Shown here in pieces: positions 8,325 through 16,685 of a stretch of DNA of 64,000 nt. The stretch covers positions 62,001 to 126,000 of the forward strand of contig NZ_CAJQYY010000016.1 of NCBI RefSeq assembly GCF_907164575.1, read 5' to 3'. The DNA is from Paraburkholderia gardini (GTDB lineage: Bacteria > Pseudomonadota > Gammaproteobacteria > Burkholderiales > Burkholderiaceae). Each line of letters begins with the position of its first letter. The first letter of the stretch is position 1. The position numbers and the translations under genes were made by a program. The notes beneath the pieces are model-generated. The model did no database searches. It worked only from the letters and a program-made list of their open reading frames with translations, and was not told the DNA's origin.

Positions 8325-8839
8325 CGCACCACCTTCAATTTCGCACCCGGCTGTTTGCCCGACATCAGCGCACGCAACCGCTCGCGTCCCCGCGAAAGGC
8401 GCGACATCACGGTGCCGATCGGCACGCCGAGCGCCAGCGCCACATCGGCATAGCTCATTTCTTCCAGCCCTACCAGCAGCACGACTTCGCGCTGATCGTC
8501 CGGCAGGCGCTGCAATGCGAAGTCGAGATCGCGCACCTCCAGCGACTGCGACTGGTTGCCCGTCACTGCGAATTCGCTTTCCGGCAGTACGTCATCGTCG
8601 ACCGACACATGGACCGCGCGTGCGCCAGCCTTGCGGACCTGGTTGATGAACACGTTGTGCATGATCGTGAAAAGCCACGCGCGCAGGTCCGATCCGGGCC
8701 GGAATTGTTCCGCATTGCGCAGCGCGCGCTCCAGCGTGTCCTGCACCAGATCGTCGGCCAGCTCGCGATTGTTGATCAGCGCGCGCGCGTAACGACGCAG
8801 CCGCGGCACCTGATCCATCAAACCATCACGGACGCTCAT
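8321..8839 (-). CDS. ECF-type RNA polymerase sigma factor
   Basis: A 172-aa sigma factor. Region 2 is visible in RYARALINNRELADDLVQDTLERAL and RAWLFTIMHNVFINQVRKA; region 4 is in LQRLPDDQREVVLLVGLEEMSYADVALALGVPIGTVMSRLSRGRERL, whose helix-turn-helix is typical of group 4 sigma factors. ATG 8839 is chosen, with MSVRDGLMDQ leading directly into region 2; an in-frame TTG at 8902 would add 21 unrelated residues. It is translationally coupled to the anti-sigma gene downstream, and a second anti-sigma-like gene lies upstream on the same strand. It probably directs its own operon and some distant genes. Confidence 0.9.
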   Translation of the reverse strand: MSVRDGLMDQVPRLRRYARALINNRELADDLVQDTLERALRNAEQFRPGSDLRAWLFTIMHNVFINQVRKAGARAVHVSVDDDVLPESEFAVTGNQSQSLEVRDLDFALQRLPDDQREVVLLVGLEEMSYADVALALGVPIGTVMSRLSRGRERLRALMSGKQPGAKLKVVR

Positions 8840-8963
8840 CGCGCTTCCTTTTCCTTTCAGTCCCGGCGCTGCGGGCTCGAACGCAAGATCCACACAGAGC
8901 AAACAGCGTATTCAGCACTTTATTCCGGCACGTTGCATTTTTTCTTCCCGATGCCTGCGCGCC

Positions 8964-9692
8964 TCATCGCGAAACCAGCAGATCGGCTGCGCGCATCAGA
9001 CCGTGCGTCCTCGCGCCACCTGCAAGCGCGTACCGCCGGTGCCCCACGCTCCACTCCAGCACGCGGTTTTCGCCCACCCGGCGCGCCCGCCACTGCGGTT
9101 GCGCAGCCGCGGTCATATCGTGCACCGAAAGCAGTACCGCCCGCTCGCCCGCTGCATTGCAATAGACAAAGCCACGTGCCTCCACAAACCCGCCGACCGG
9201 CAACGTCGTGACCGCGACCGGCCGGAAACCGGCGCGGGAAAGATCGGGCGCCACGCCCAGTAACCGCGCGTCGCTTCGACCGTCGACGGACATATGCACG
9301 ACGTTTGCCTGTTCGAGCGCCATGATCGCACCCGCTTCCAGTGCCGCGTCCGGCACGTGCATCGCGCACAGCACACCCGTTGCAACGACGCCAGCCAGAA
9401 GCAGACCCACTGCGATCCTGCGGGCGTGCTGCCGCAACCACCCGCTAAACGAGGCCCGGTACAGCGTGAACCTGGCGCGCCGCGAACGACCGCTCTCGTC
9501 ACCCGCCTGAAACGTCGAATGCATGCGCCAGTTGAGTTTTCCGTAAAACGCCACGCGGCGCGCTTCGTCCGGCCGCTCCTCAAGATAGCGCCGGATTTGT
9601 GCGGCACGATCCGGCGCGAGCAGGCCATCGACGAACGCCTGAATGTCGGCTTCGGACACGACAGCATCGGAGGAATGTTGAACGGAGTACAT
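8964..9692 (-). CDS. Second anti-sigma factor-like membrane protein
   Basis: A 242-aa protein with the same architecture as the downstream anti-sigma. It has an N-terminal domain (VSEADIQAFVDGLLAPDRAA, then RRYLEERPDEARRVAFYGKLN), one membrane segment at about residues 92-111 (RIAVGLLLAGVVATGVLCA) and a periplasmic C-terminal domain of about 130 residues. No zinc motif is present. It precedes the sigma gene by 124 bases on the same strand. The N-terminal helix pattern supports an anti-sigma or sigma-associated role, but divergence from the 7464 protein is large; it could instead be a sensor or antagonist for the pair. Confidence 0.65.
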   Translation of the reverse strand: MYSVQHSSDAVVSEADIQAFVDGLLAPDRAAQIRRYLEERPDEARRVAFYGKLNWRMHSTFQAGDESGRSRRARFTLYRASFSGWLRQHARRIAVGLLLAGVVATGVLCAMHVPDAALEAGAIMALEQANVVHMSVDGRSDARLLGVAPDLSRAGFRPVAVTTLPVGGFVEARGFVYCNAAGERAVLLSVHDMTAAAQPQWRARRVGENRVLEWSVGHRRYALAGGARTHGLMRAADLLVSR

Positions 9693-9977
9693 ACGGATTT
9701 CGAAAGAGGCATGGAGTCTTCAACGCACGAACACGCACGGGTGCCGTTTTATTCCATCGGCAAGCTGCTTTTTTTCGAGGCGCGGCGCGCTGGATATCGT
9801 CCAGGCCGCAGAGCGTTAACACCCGCTCCATCAGGTTTATTTCCAGTCAGTTCGACATCCTCTACAGATTTTTATTTTTTTCTATTCGACGCGTTTTACC
9901 GCGCTTTTGCGGGAATTTTCGAAAGAGTATGCGTGTTATCCCGAGTGCATCCCGCACAACCCACTCAGGAGTCGAAC
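9693..9977. promoter_or_regulatory. AT-rich divergent intergenic region
   Basis: These 285 bases lie between the anti-sigma-like gene and the DUF4148 gene. The stretch from about 9858 to 9920 is strongly T-rich against the high-GC background, as expected for a promoter region of the exported small protein. No gene was recognised and no exact promoter boxes are claimed. Confidence 0.4.
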
Positions 9978-10244
9978 ATGAAAACGCTTGTCATGATGTC
10001 TTTCTCGCTGGCCCTGCTCGCATCGTCGAGCGCATTTGCCGAAGGCAAGACGCGCGCCGAGGTTTACCAGGAACTGATCGAAGCACAACAGAATGGTCTT
10101 GCCTTCGTCACCGATGCATCGTATCCCGATGTCAGTCCCGTCTTTGCAGCGACCGTCGAGCGGATGAAGGCCGGGCGTCTCGCGAAACACGGAAAGACGA
10201 CGGATATGGCGAGTAGCACCAGTGCCGTGCCCGGCGTGCAGTGA
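9978..10244 (+). CDS. DUF4148 family small exported protein
   Basis: An 88-aa protein with a classical Sec signal peptide, MKTLVMMSFSLALLASSSAFA, and predicted cleavage after AFA. The mature part begins EGKTRAEVYQELIEAQQNGL, the conserved core of the Burkholderiales DUF4148 family, whose members are small periplasmic proteins of unknown function, often induced under stress. ATG 9978 follows a CAGGAG ribosome-binding site with seven-base spacing. The gene stands alone behind an AT-rich promoter region and is divergent from the ECF sigma operon; whether that sigma factor controls it is unknown. Confidence 0.85.
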   Translation: MKTLVMMSFSLALLASSSAFAEGKTRAEVYQELIEAQQNGLAFVTDASYPDVSPVFAATVERMKAGRLAKHGKTTDMASSTSAVPGVQ

Positions 10245-10441
10245 GCGTCGGGAGCACCCGACCGGCACGCTAACTACAGGCGCTGCCCTTCCAGCCAGAA
10301 GGACGATCTGTTCACTATGTGGTCAAGTCGCGACTGCAACAACAGGACGATATGTTCAGCCACGTGGCATTGCGCCATGAACCGTGGCATTGCGCGGCAG
10401 TCCGGTGCGGGTTTTCGCGCCGTCTGCCCCCGCACCTGCGC

Positions 10442-10639
10442 CTAACGCCCGCCGCCGGGCGGATGGCGCAGGTTATCGCGCACGCGTTTCGCGACGAGGA
10501 CCGGAAGAAAGTCGCGAATCCGTGCGCCATCGTCGTACTGTGCCCACGTATCGGCGAACATCTTCGAGACGGTTTCGGGCGGCGTGCGGGTCTCTTCAGC
10601 GATTGCGTTTACAACTTCCTCGACGTTGGGTTGGGCCAT
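10442..10639 (-). CDS. DUF3562-like small protein
   Basis: A 65-aa protein, MAQPNVEEVVNAIAEETRTP to VRDNLRHPPGGGR. The pattern VxxxAxETxxPxExVxxxFxxxWxxYxxGARIxDFLPVLVxKRV matches the DUF3562 family common in Burkholderiaceae; its function is unknown. ATG 10639 is the only sensible start; the longer open frame upstream (to 10891) overlaps the next gene region and is Arg/Ser-rich noise. The protein is acidic in the first half and basic in the second, so a regulatory or nucleic-acid-associated role is possible but not shown. Confidence 0.7.
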   Translation of the reverse strand: MAQPNVEEVVNAIAEETRTPPETVSKMFADTWAQYDDGARIRDFLPVLVAKRVRDNLRHPPGGGR

Positions 10640-10802
10640 GATCAGTGCGCGCTCCGGAACAGTGACGGAAGAAGGGAGAAGACAGGCAGAGCGTCCATTA
10701 CAGGACGCTGCCGTGAATGTTGCAAATTGAATCCCTCTATCAACCGGCCGGTTGGCTTTTTGTGTTCCATCTGATGAAACGGACCTTACGAATACGCAAG
10801 AC

Positions 10803-11603
10803 TTACATCTGCGGCGCTGCCGGAAAGTCGCGCCCGGCGAGCACGTCCTTCGCGGCGAGCGCGGCGTTGATCGCACGTGGAAATCCGGCATACACGGCGA
10901 TCTGCGTGATCACTTCGACGAGCTGTTCGCGCGTTCCACCGACGTTGAGCAGGCCGTGCATATGGACCTTCAGTTGAGGCGTCGCCGAACCGGTTGCCGC
11001 GAGTGCAGCGACAGTCGCGAGTTCGCGCGACAGCAGGTCGAGACCCGGCCGCGTGTAGATGTCGCCGAATCCGAACTCGATGATGAAACGCCCCAGATCC
11101 GGCGCGATATCGCGCAGCGAATCGATCACGTGTTCACCTGCCGCGCCGTCGATTTCCCGCAGTCTCGTGAGACCGTCGTCGTAACGCGACGTGCCTGGCG
11201 CGGCCCGTGTAGTGTCCGCGACGACGCCCTTTTCGCCGAACACGGCCTTTGCCGCGAACACGCCGTTAAGCGCTGCGGGGAAGCCCGCATAAACGGCAAG
11301 ATGCGTCATCAGTTCGACGACTTCTTCGGGCGAGGCGCCCGCGTTCAACGCACCTGCAATGTGGAACTTCAGTTGCGGTTCCGCGCCGCCCATCGATGCG
11401 AGCGCCGCGACCGTCACGAGCTGGCGCTGACGCAAATCGAGGCCCGGTCGCGAATAAACCTGGCCATACGCGAAGCTGATCGTCAGGCCTGCGAGATCGG
11501 GCGCGATATCCCCGAGTGCATCGATGATAGAAGGATGCGATGCACCTTCTATCATCGCGAGATAGTGAAGACCGACAGCCGTCGTGGAAAGTGCGTGGTT
11601 CAT
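10803..11603 (-). CDS. Tandem-domain carboxymuconolactone decarboxylase (CMD/AhpD-like) family protein
   Basis: A 266-aa protein made of two homologous CMD domains. Domain 1 has APDLAGLTISFAYGQVYSRP and RQRQLVTVAALASMGGAEPQL, domain 2 has APDLGRFIIEFGFGDIYTRP and LSRELATVAALAATGSATPQL; each ends in VYAGFPxAxN. Neither copy has the CxxC of AhpD peroxidase partners, so it resembles 4-carboxymuconolactone decarboxylase rather than a thiol enzyme. Single-domain family members are about 130 aa, so this is a full internal duplication. It is divergent from the LysR at 11735, which probably regulates it. The substrate is unknown; a pca-pathway role is possible but unproven. Confidence 0.85.
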   Translation of the reverse strand: MNHALSTTAVGLHYLAMIEGASHPSIIDALGDIAPDLAGLTISFAYGQVYSRPGLDLRQRQLVTVAALASMGGAEPQLKFHIAGALNAGASPEEVVELMTHLAVYAGFPAALNGVFAAKAVFGEKGVVADTTRAAPGTSRYDDGLTRLREIDGAAGEHVIDSLRDIAPDLGRFIIEFGFGDIYTRPGLDLLSRELATVAALAATGSATPQLKVHMHGLLNVGGTREQLVEVITQIAVYAGFPRAINAALAAKDVLAGRDFPAAPQM

Positions 11604-11734
11604 GGTGTCCTCGGAGCAAGAGGCCGAGCGTGATTGCCGGCCCGCTGAACACACGATATCGATCGCGCTTTCATCGCGCCAATTCATTCGGCGTGATACC
11701 TTTGGCGTATCAGAACGGGCAACGGACTTCACGA

Positions 11735-12658
11735 ATGCAGACACGCGTCGAACTCTGGCAGTTGCAATACTTCGTCGCCGTCGCGGAAGAGTTGAGTTTT
11801 CGCCGCGCGGCAGAGTGTCTTTCGATCACGCAGCCGCCACTCACGCGGCAGATCCAGGCGCTGGAGGAAACGGTCGGCGCGCGGCTGTTCGAGCGTGACC
11901 GCAGCGGCGTGATGCTGACGGCAACAGGCACGCATCTGCTGAAGGAAGCGCGCAAGCTGCTGGGCGACGCCGACGCGATGCTCACCCGCATACGGCAGCG
12001 CGCGGAGCAACGGCTTGAACTCCGGCTCGGCATCACGACCGTGCTCGATCCCGCGCTCTTCACGTGGCTCGAAGGCGAGCTGAAGAGCCGCGATCCCGCG
12101 TTGCAACTGGCGCAAAAGCGCCAGTACTCGAAGCAGTCGGTAGCGGACCTGCGACGCGGCGCACTGGACGCGGCCCTGATCGGCCTGCCTTCCGAAGTCG
12201 CGGACCTGAAAGTGCAGCGTCTTTTCGTCGATCCACTCGTGGCGGCGTTACCGCGTGGACACGCGCTCGCCCGGAAAAAACGCATTTCGCTCCTCGACCT
12301 CTCCGCCGACACGCTCTTCTGGCCGCAGCGCCGCGCCAATCCCGCCTGGTTCGATCACTACGAGAAGCTGTTCAAGGCGTGGCAATTCGATCCTCCGCGC
12401 GCGGCGGAACCCGCCGATCATCATGTGCTGCTCAGCCTGATCGCCGCTGGCGAGGGTGTCGCGTTGATTCCGGCGTCGCTCAAGTCGATGGCGCGCGAGG
12501 GTGTCGTGTATTGCGAGCTGAAAGAGCAGGCGGATCTGCGCATCGATGTCGCGCTCGCGACGCTGCCGGATGCGGTGAACCCGGCGCTGTCTTTATTGAT
12601 GACGGTCCTGCGGGCGCATTACGGCCAGGCGGCAAAACCGGCTTCCGGCAGGCGCTGA
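11735..12658 (+). CDS. LysR-family transcriptional regulator
   Basis: A 307-aa LTTR. ELWQLQYFVAVAEELSFRRA, AECLSITQPPLTRQIQALEE and LFERDRSGVMLTATGTHLL define the DNA-binding domain of the CatR/BenM/CbnR-like group, which often controls aromatic-compound genes. The start ATG 11735 gives the conventional N-terminus; the open frame upstream is unsupported. It is divergent from the tandem CMD gene with 131 bases between starts, the usual LTTR/target geometry. The 3' end is three bases from the stop of the opposing LysR at 12661, leaving no room for a separate terminator. Confidence 0.88.
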   Translation: MQTRVELWQLQYFVAVAEELSFRRAAECLSITQPPLTRQIQALEETVGARLFERDRSGVMLTATGTHLLKEARKLLGDADAMLTRIRQRAEQRLELRLGITTVLDPALFTWLEGELKSRDPALQLAQKRQYSKQSVADLRRGALDAALIGLPSEVADLKVQRLFVDPLVAALPRGHALARKKRISLLDLSADTLFWPQRRANPAWFDHYEKLFKAWQFDPPRAAEPADHHVLLSLIAAGEGVALIPASLKSMAREGVVYCELKEQADLRIDVALATLPDAVNPALSLLMTVLRAHYGQAAKPASGRR

Positions 12659-12660
12659 TT

Positions 12661-13548
12661 TCAAAGCACCAGCCGTGTCGCGAGAAAATCGAGGAATGCA
12701 CGCGCTCGTCCCGACATCGCCGCGCTCTGATAAAACACCGCACTCACCGGCTGACGCACATCGACGAGCACGTCGTCCAGTATCGTCCGCAACCTGCCCT
12801 CGCGCACATCCGTGGCGGTCATGAACCCGGCCAGACACGCAATGCCACCGCCCGCAACCGCCAGTTGCCGGATCGTTTCGCCACTGGACGCCTCGATTGC
12901 CGGTTCGATCTTGATGAAGCCGCGGCCCGCTTCCCGGAGCGGCCAGTCGTTCAGGCTTTCCGGCGCTGTAAAGCCGATCAGCCGGTGACCCGCCAGTTCC
13001 TGAATCGTGCGCGGTTCGCCGGATTGCGCGAGATACGCGGGGCTCGCCATCACGCGCAACCGGCTGCTGCCAAGCGAGCGCGCATGCAGCGTCGAATCCT
13101 GCAGCGCGCCGATGCGGATCGCGATGTCCACACGCTGTTCGAGCAGATCGACGATCCGCTCGTTACTGCTCAATTCAAGGGATATTTCCGGATACAGCGT
13201 GGCGAACTCCACCACGTGCGGCACGATGCAATGAAGCATGAACGGTGAAGCCGCGTCTACCCGTAACCGGCCGGCAGGCCGCTGACGCTGGCGAACGATC
13301 AGCTCTTCGGCGTCTTCCATCGCGGCGAGAATCGCACGCGCGCGCAGCAGGAACAGTTCGCCCTCGTCGGTGAGCTGAAGGCGGCGTGTCGTGCGATGTA
13401 TCAAGGTCGCGTCGAGCTTCTTTTCCAGACGCGTCAGCGCGCGGCTCACGCCCGAGACAGTCTGCTGCAACGTCTCCGCAGCCGCGGTAATCGAGCCGGC
13501 ATCGATCACCGAGACAAACGCCAGCAGTTCTTCCGTGGTGGTTTTCAT
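12661..13548 (-). CDS. LysR-family transcriptional regulator
   Basis: A 295-aa LTTR. ELLAFVSVIDAGSITAAAET, QTVSGVSRALTRLEKKLD and LIHRTTRRLQLTDEGELFLL form the winged helix; the effector domain starts near residue 88 (GRLRVDAASPFML). It resembles the DsdC/CrgA-like group. A 25-bp palindrome with LTTR geometry lies 64 bases upstream of its start, so autoregulation and control of the divergent aminotransferase gene at 13930 are both plausible. Confidence 0.88.
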   Translation of the reverse strand: MKTTTEELLAFVSVIDAGSITAAAETLQQTVSGVSRALTRLEKKLDATLIHRTTRRLQLTDEGELFLLRARAILAAMEDAEELIVRQRQRPAGRLRVDAASPFMLHCIVPHVVEFATLYPEISLELSSNERIVDLLEQRVDIAIRIGALQDSTLHARSLGSSRLRVMASPAYLAQSGEPRTIQELAGHRLIGFTAPESLNDWPLREAGRGFIKIEPAIEASSGETIRQLAVAGGGIACLAGFMTATDVREGRLRTILDDVLVDVRQPVSAVFYQSAAMSGRARAFLDFLATRLVL

Positions 13549-13929
13549 TGTCGATGCGCGATTCGCGACAGTCGTTTTATTGATGCGTCGCTGGAAAGCT
13601 GGCGCTGTAAGAGCAGACTATAAATGAATGTCTGCTGGGTTTACGCGTGTCCTTCTGATCCGCTGGCGCCGTGGCACCCGGGATTGTTCGGTCTTTGTGG
13701 CACACTCTCACAAGAAAGATGGGAGTTTCATTTTGAAACCACGCTCCGGCGAAGGTTCACAATCGTGCCGATTGTTGCCACTGGAGCATTCCCAACCGGC
13801 GTGGCTCGACGGCTGGTCCATGCCGAAACCTGCGGACAGGTAACGGGACCTCTCGGCCGATGCCGTTGCAGGTGGCTTTCGTCAGAATCTGTTTTCGATT
13901 CTTCTATTCGTCTATTACCGGAGGCGAAC
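13549..13929. other. Divergent intergenic region with one palindrome, no gene seen
   Basis: These 381 bases separate the LysR gene from the class V aminotransferase. An open frame runs from 13624 into the aminotransferase frame, but its first 100 residues look non-coding (Arg/Trp/Cys-rich, no family similarity) and it lacks a ribosome-binding site. The palindrome at 13612-13636 is listed separately. Confidence 0.6.
13612..13636. promoter_or_regulatory. Candidate LysR operator palindrome
   Basis: AGCAGAC (13612-13618) and GTCTGCT (13630-13636) form perfect seven-base arms around an 11-base AT-rich spacer. This gives a dyad with the size and spacing of classic LTTR recognition sites. It lies between the LysR gene ending its 5' side at 13548 and the aminotransferase gene starting at 13930. 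Confidence 0.5.
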
Positions 13930-15057
13930 GTGCCAGGTTTACTCCCCCATGTCGACCGCGAGGGACTCCTCGAATATTCGGTCGTGTACACCGACCGATC
14001 AATCAATCACATGTCGCAGCGCTTTCAAGGAGTCGTACGCGATATTTCCGGCGCCCTGAAAAAGGTCTACAACGCGAAGTCGGCGGTAATCGTCCCGGGC
14101 AGCGGGACTTTCGGCATGGAAGCCGTCGCCCGGCAGTTCGCAACGAACAGGAAGTGTCTCGTCATCCGCAATGGCTGGTTCAGTTTTCGATGGTCGCAGA
14201 TTTTCGACATGGGCAGCATTCCGTCTGAATCGATGGTGTTGAAGGCGCGCCCGGTCGAACAAGGAAGGCAGGCCGCCTGGGCACCGGCTCCGATCGAAGA
14301 AGTGGTCGCTGCAATCAAGGAGAACAAGCCGGATCTGGTCTTTGCGCCGCATGTCGAAACGGCATCCGGGATGATGCTGCCCGATGCCTGGCTGCGTGCC
14401 GTGGCCGACGCTGTTCACGCCGTCGGCGGCATGTTCGTACTGGATTGCATCGCCTCCGGTACGATCTGGGTGGACATGCAGGCCAGTGGCATCGATGTCC
14501 TGATCAGCGCACCGCAAAAGGGATGGAGCGCGTCACCCTGCTGCGCACTGGTCATGCTCAGCCCTCTCGCTCGCGAAAGAATCGACGCAACAACCAGCAC
14601 CAGTTTCGCCTGCGATCTCCGCAAGTGGCTGCAGATCATGGAAGCCTACGAGAACGGTGGGTTCGCGTACCACGCCACGATGCCCACGGACAGTCTCGCG
14701 ACGCTGCGCGACGTCATGAAGGAAACCGGGGCATATGGCTTCGACAAAGTGAAAGCAGAGCAGCTTGAACTCGGCACGCGCGTTCGCTCACTCCTGGTTG
14801 CCAGGGGTTTCAAAAGCGTGGCGGCCGAAGGTTTTCAGGCTCCGGGCGTCGTGGTCAGCTACACGGACGATGACGGCATACGATCCGGCAAGAAATTCGC
14901 CGATGCCGGCTTGCAGATCGCGGCCGGCGTTCCCCTCCAATGCGACGAGCCTGAAGACTTCAAGACCTTCCGCGTCGGATTATTTGGTCTGGAAAAACTG
15001 CATGACGTCGAAGGCGCGGTCGCCAGACTCGCCAGGGCGTTGGACAGTATCCTTTAG
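13930..15057 (+). CDS. Class V aminotransferase (alanine/serine-glyoxylate aminotransferase family)
   Basis: A 375-aa PLP enzyme of fold type I. Visible: the glycine-rich PLP phosphate-binding region VIVPGSGTFGMEAVARQF, the aspartate-containing FVLDCIASGTIWVDM that contacts the pyridine ring, and the Schiff-base lysine in LISAPQKGWSASP near residue 197. Family members transfer amino groups between alanine, serine or 2-aminoethylphosphonate and an oxo acid; the donor here is unknown. The start is GTG 13930, chosen because GGAGG lies five bases upstream (13920-13924). The gene is alone and divergent from the LysR at 12661. Confidence 0.85.
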   Translation: MPGLLPHVDREGLLEYSVVYTDRSINHMSQRFQGVVRDISGALKKVYNAKSAVIVPGSGTFGMEAVARQFATNRKCLVIRNGWFSFRWSQIFDMGSIPSESMVLKARPVEQGRQAAWAPAPIEEVVAAIKENKPDLVFAPHVETASGMMLPDAWLRAVADAVHAVGGMFVLDCIASGTIWVDMQASGIDVLISAPQKGWSASPCCALVMLSPLARERIDATTSTSFACDLRKWLQIMEAYENGGFAYHATMPTDSLATLRDVMKETGAYGFDKVKAEQLELGTRVRSLLVARGFKSVAAEGFQAPGVVVSYTDDDGIRSGKKFADAGLQIAAGVPLQCDEPEDFKTFRVGLFGLEKLHDVEGAVARLARALDSIL

Positions 15058-15392
15058 GGCGCTTTTCCGGGGCATGTGCGCATGGCTCGCCCCCGCAACC
15101 GCATCGGCAGGAGGGTCCTGGGAACCTGCCGGAATAGCGATGCGCACGCTTCGGCCTTTGAGGACACTGGAGCCAGCTACGGTCTACGTCAGTACTGTGG
15201 CGGATTGCTGACGGTGGTGGCGTCGAACTGCGGGATAACGGCTTCCCGCGTCGACGAACTCACACTCCCGTTAAGGGTCGATGACTCCGGGCTTTATTGA
15301 GCGTCGCTGGACGCTACACAACATCGGTCCGGTCTGTTAGCGGTTCGGGTCAGGGCTCGTGGCCTGACGTTTGTCCACGGCGGTTTGACCAT
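15058..15392. other. Intergenic region between convergent genes, nothing recognised
   Basis: In these 335 bases between the 3' ends of the aminotransferase and the cysteine-cluster protein, no open frame shows a recognisable product and no clear terminator with a T tract was found. Only a weak five-base repeat, CGGTT/AACCG (15381-15399), was seen. Confidence 0.6.
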
Positions 15393-16172
15393 TTAACCGT
15401 TGCCCAATGACGATGGGAAAAACCCGTGATATCTGAAAGTTTTATCTGTGATGGACTGGTCGGGGCAAGCAACCGCGCCCACGGATGCGAGCGTCTCCAT
15501 AGTGGTGGAACGATTGGAAACGAACGTCCATTGCGTCGGTTCGTCATCCGGCAGCGGTGACGCATGGCACCGCTCCAGGGCAGCTAGCAGGGCTTCGCGG
15601 TCCGGTGTATGAATCACGAACCCCTCGTTCGCCAGCGCCGCATGGTCGAGTCCGAGCTCGCGGCAAATCCGCATCCGCAAGGGCGTTTCCGACTGACTGG
15701 CAAGCCGCGACTGCTGGACGAGTTGATAGATCGTCGCATCGACAAGGACGCCTTGCTGTTGTAGTGGCGTCGTTTGCCACGCCTCCGGTGGACAGGCCTT
15801 GTTTTCCGGCACCCATGGTACGAAGGGGTTGATTTCAGCCGGATAGATCCTGCAGACCAACGGACGTTCATCGTAAATACCGCACAGCATGTCGGCGCGC
15901 AGGTTGGGACACGCGCCAGCGAACGCCGCAGTGAGAATGACCGAGACGCGCACCGGTAACGTTCCGCTCAAGACGGCTGACGAACGCGCCCGTTTGTACG
16001 CCGCCTGGACATTGCTGGCTTCTGGCTCGACCGGCCACGGAATTGCTTCGCAGAGGATCTCCAGTTGTCCGCCACGTTTTAGCCAGTCGATCGACTCGGC
16101 GATTGTTAGCGGCAGGCGCAAATCGTGGCAGCACTGGCCACATGTCGTACAGGCGAAATTGATATCGTCCAC
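15393..16172 (-). CDS. YkgJ-family cysteine-cluster protein (putative Zn/Fe-binding)
   Basis: A 259-aa protein with the CxxCGxCCxxL signature in FACTTCGQCCHDLRLPL at its N-terminus, followed by CPNLRADMLCGIYDERPLVCRIYP, the second half of the cysteine cluster of the YkgJ/UPF0153 family. These proteins bind Zn or Fe-S through about eight cysteines; the molecular role is unknown, and relatives of flagellin lysine methylase (FliB) share the motif. GTG 16172 is proposed as the start, with AAGGGA nine bases upstream; the longer open frame to 16553 is composed of unlikely sequence. About 165 residues after the cluster are not recognised. Confidence 0.75.
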   Translation of the reverse strand: MDDINFACTTCGQCCHDLRLPLTIAESIDWLKRGGQLEILCEAIPWPVEPEASNVQAAYKRARSSAVLSGTLPVRVSVILTAAFAGACPNLRADMLCGIYDERPLVCRIYPAEINPFVPWVPENKACPPEAWQTTPLQQQGVLVDATIYQLVQQSRLASQSETPLRMRICRELGLDHAALANEGFVIHTPDREALLAALERCHASPLPDDEPTQWTFVSNRSTTMETLASVGAVACPDQSITDKTFRYHGFFPSSLGNG

Positions 16173-16685
16173 GCTGTTTGTCCCTTCAGGTTCGGTTGTG
16201 TCGTGCCTGGTCGGGCCAGCGCCGAAATTCTTACAGGGACACAAGAGAAATAGGTGAGGCGTTGTCGTGATCCAGTGGGCCGTGTGCGCTACGTCGGTTC
16301 TGTGGGTGGTATAGCGTCCGCGCCTGGATCGAACCGCGCGTATTTCCGTCGAACAGGCCGGGGCTCGGGCCTCTTGTGAGACCTCGCTCGAAACCCTACA
16401 AATCCATGACGCAAAACCTTCCTGAAAGATCCCGTTTCTTGACTCCGGTGAATTGTGCTGGCTCCTTGTGCTATCCGAAGGCGGATTTTCAGTTTTCGGG
16501 GCAAAAATGGCCAGGATCAAACACTTCAAGACCAACGGCTTCCGGGACCCCACCTGGAGTTACCGCGGGCTAGCATCTATCCTTTGTCTTACCCCTTTGG
16601 TTGCCAGTGGCGCCGACGATATCTTCCGCATTCGTCGATGGTGGCTACCGTCCAGCAAGGGCAAACCCAAAAAGGAGAAAATCAG
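16173..16685. other. Divergent intergenic region, nothing recognised
   Basis: These 513 bases separate the cysteine-cluster gene from the CHRD gene. Open frames on both strands extend into it, but their residues do not resemble proteins. The unusually long spacer is presumably promoter or leader sequence. The CHRD ribosome-binding site AAAGGAG sits close to its 3' end (about 16671-16678). Confidence 0.55.

Noticed and set aside
13624-13929. Open frame that would extend the class V aminotransferase N-terminus by about 100 residues
   Set aside because: The residues are Arg/Trp/Cys-rich and unlike the family, and a strong GGAGG stands before GTG 13930.
16173-16553. Extension of the cysteine-cluster protein by about 127 residues at its N-terminus
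   Set aside because: The extension has no domain similarity, and a GTG with AAGGGA upstream fits the start of the CxxCGxCC cluster.
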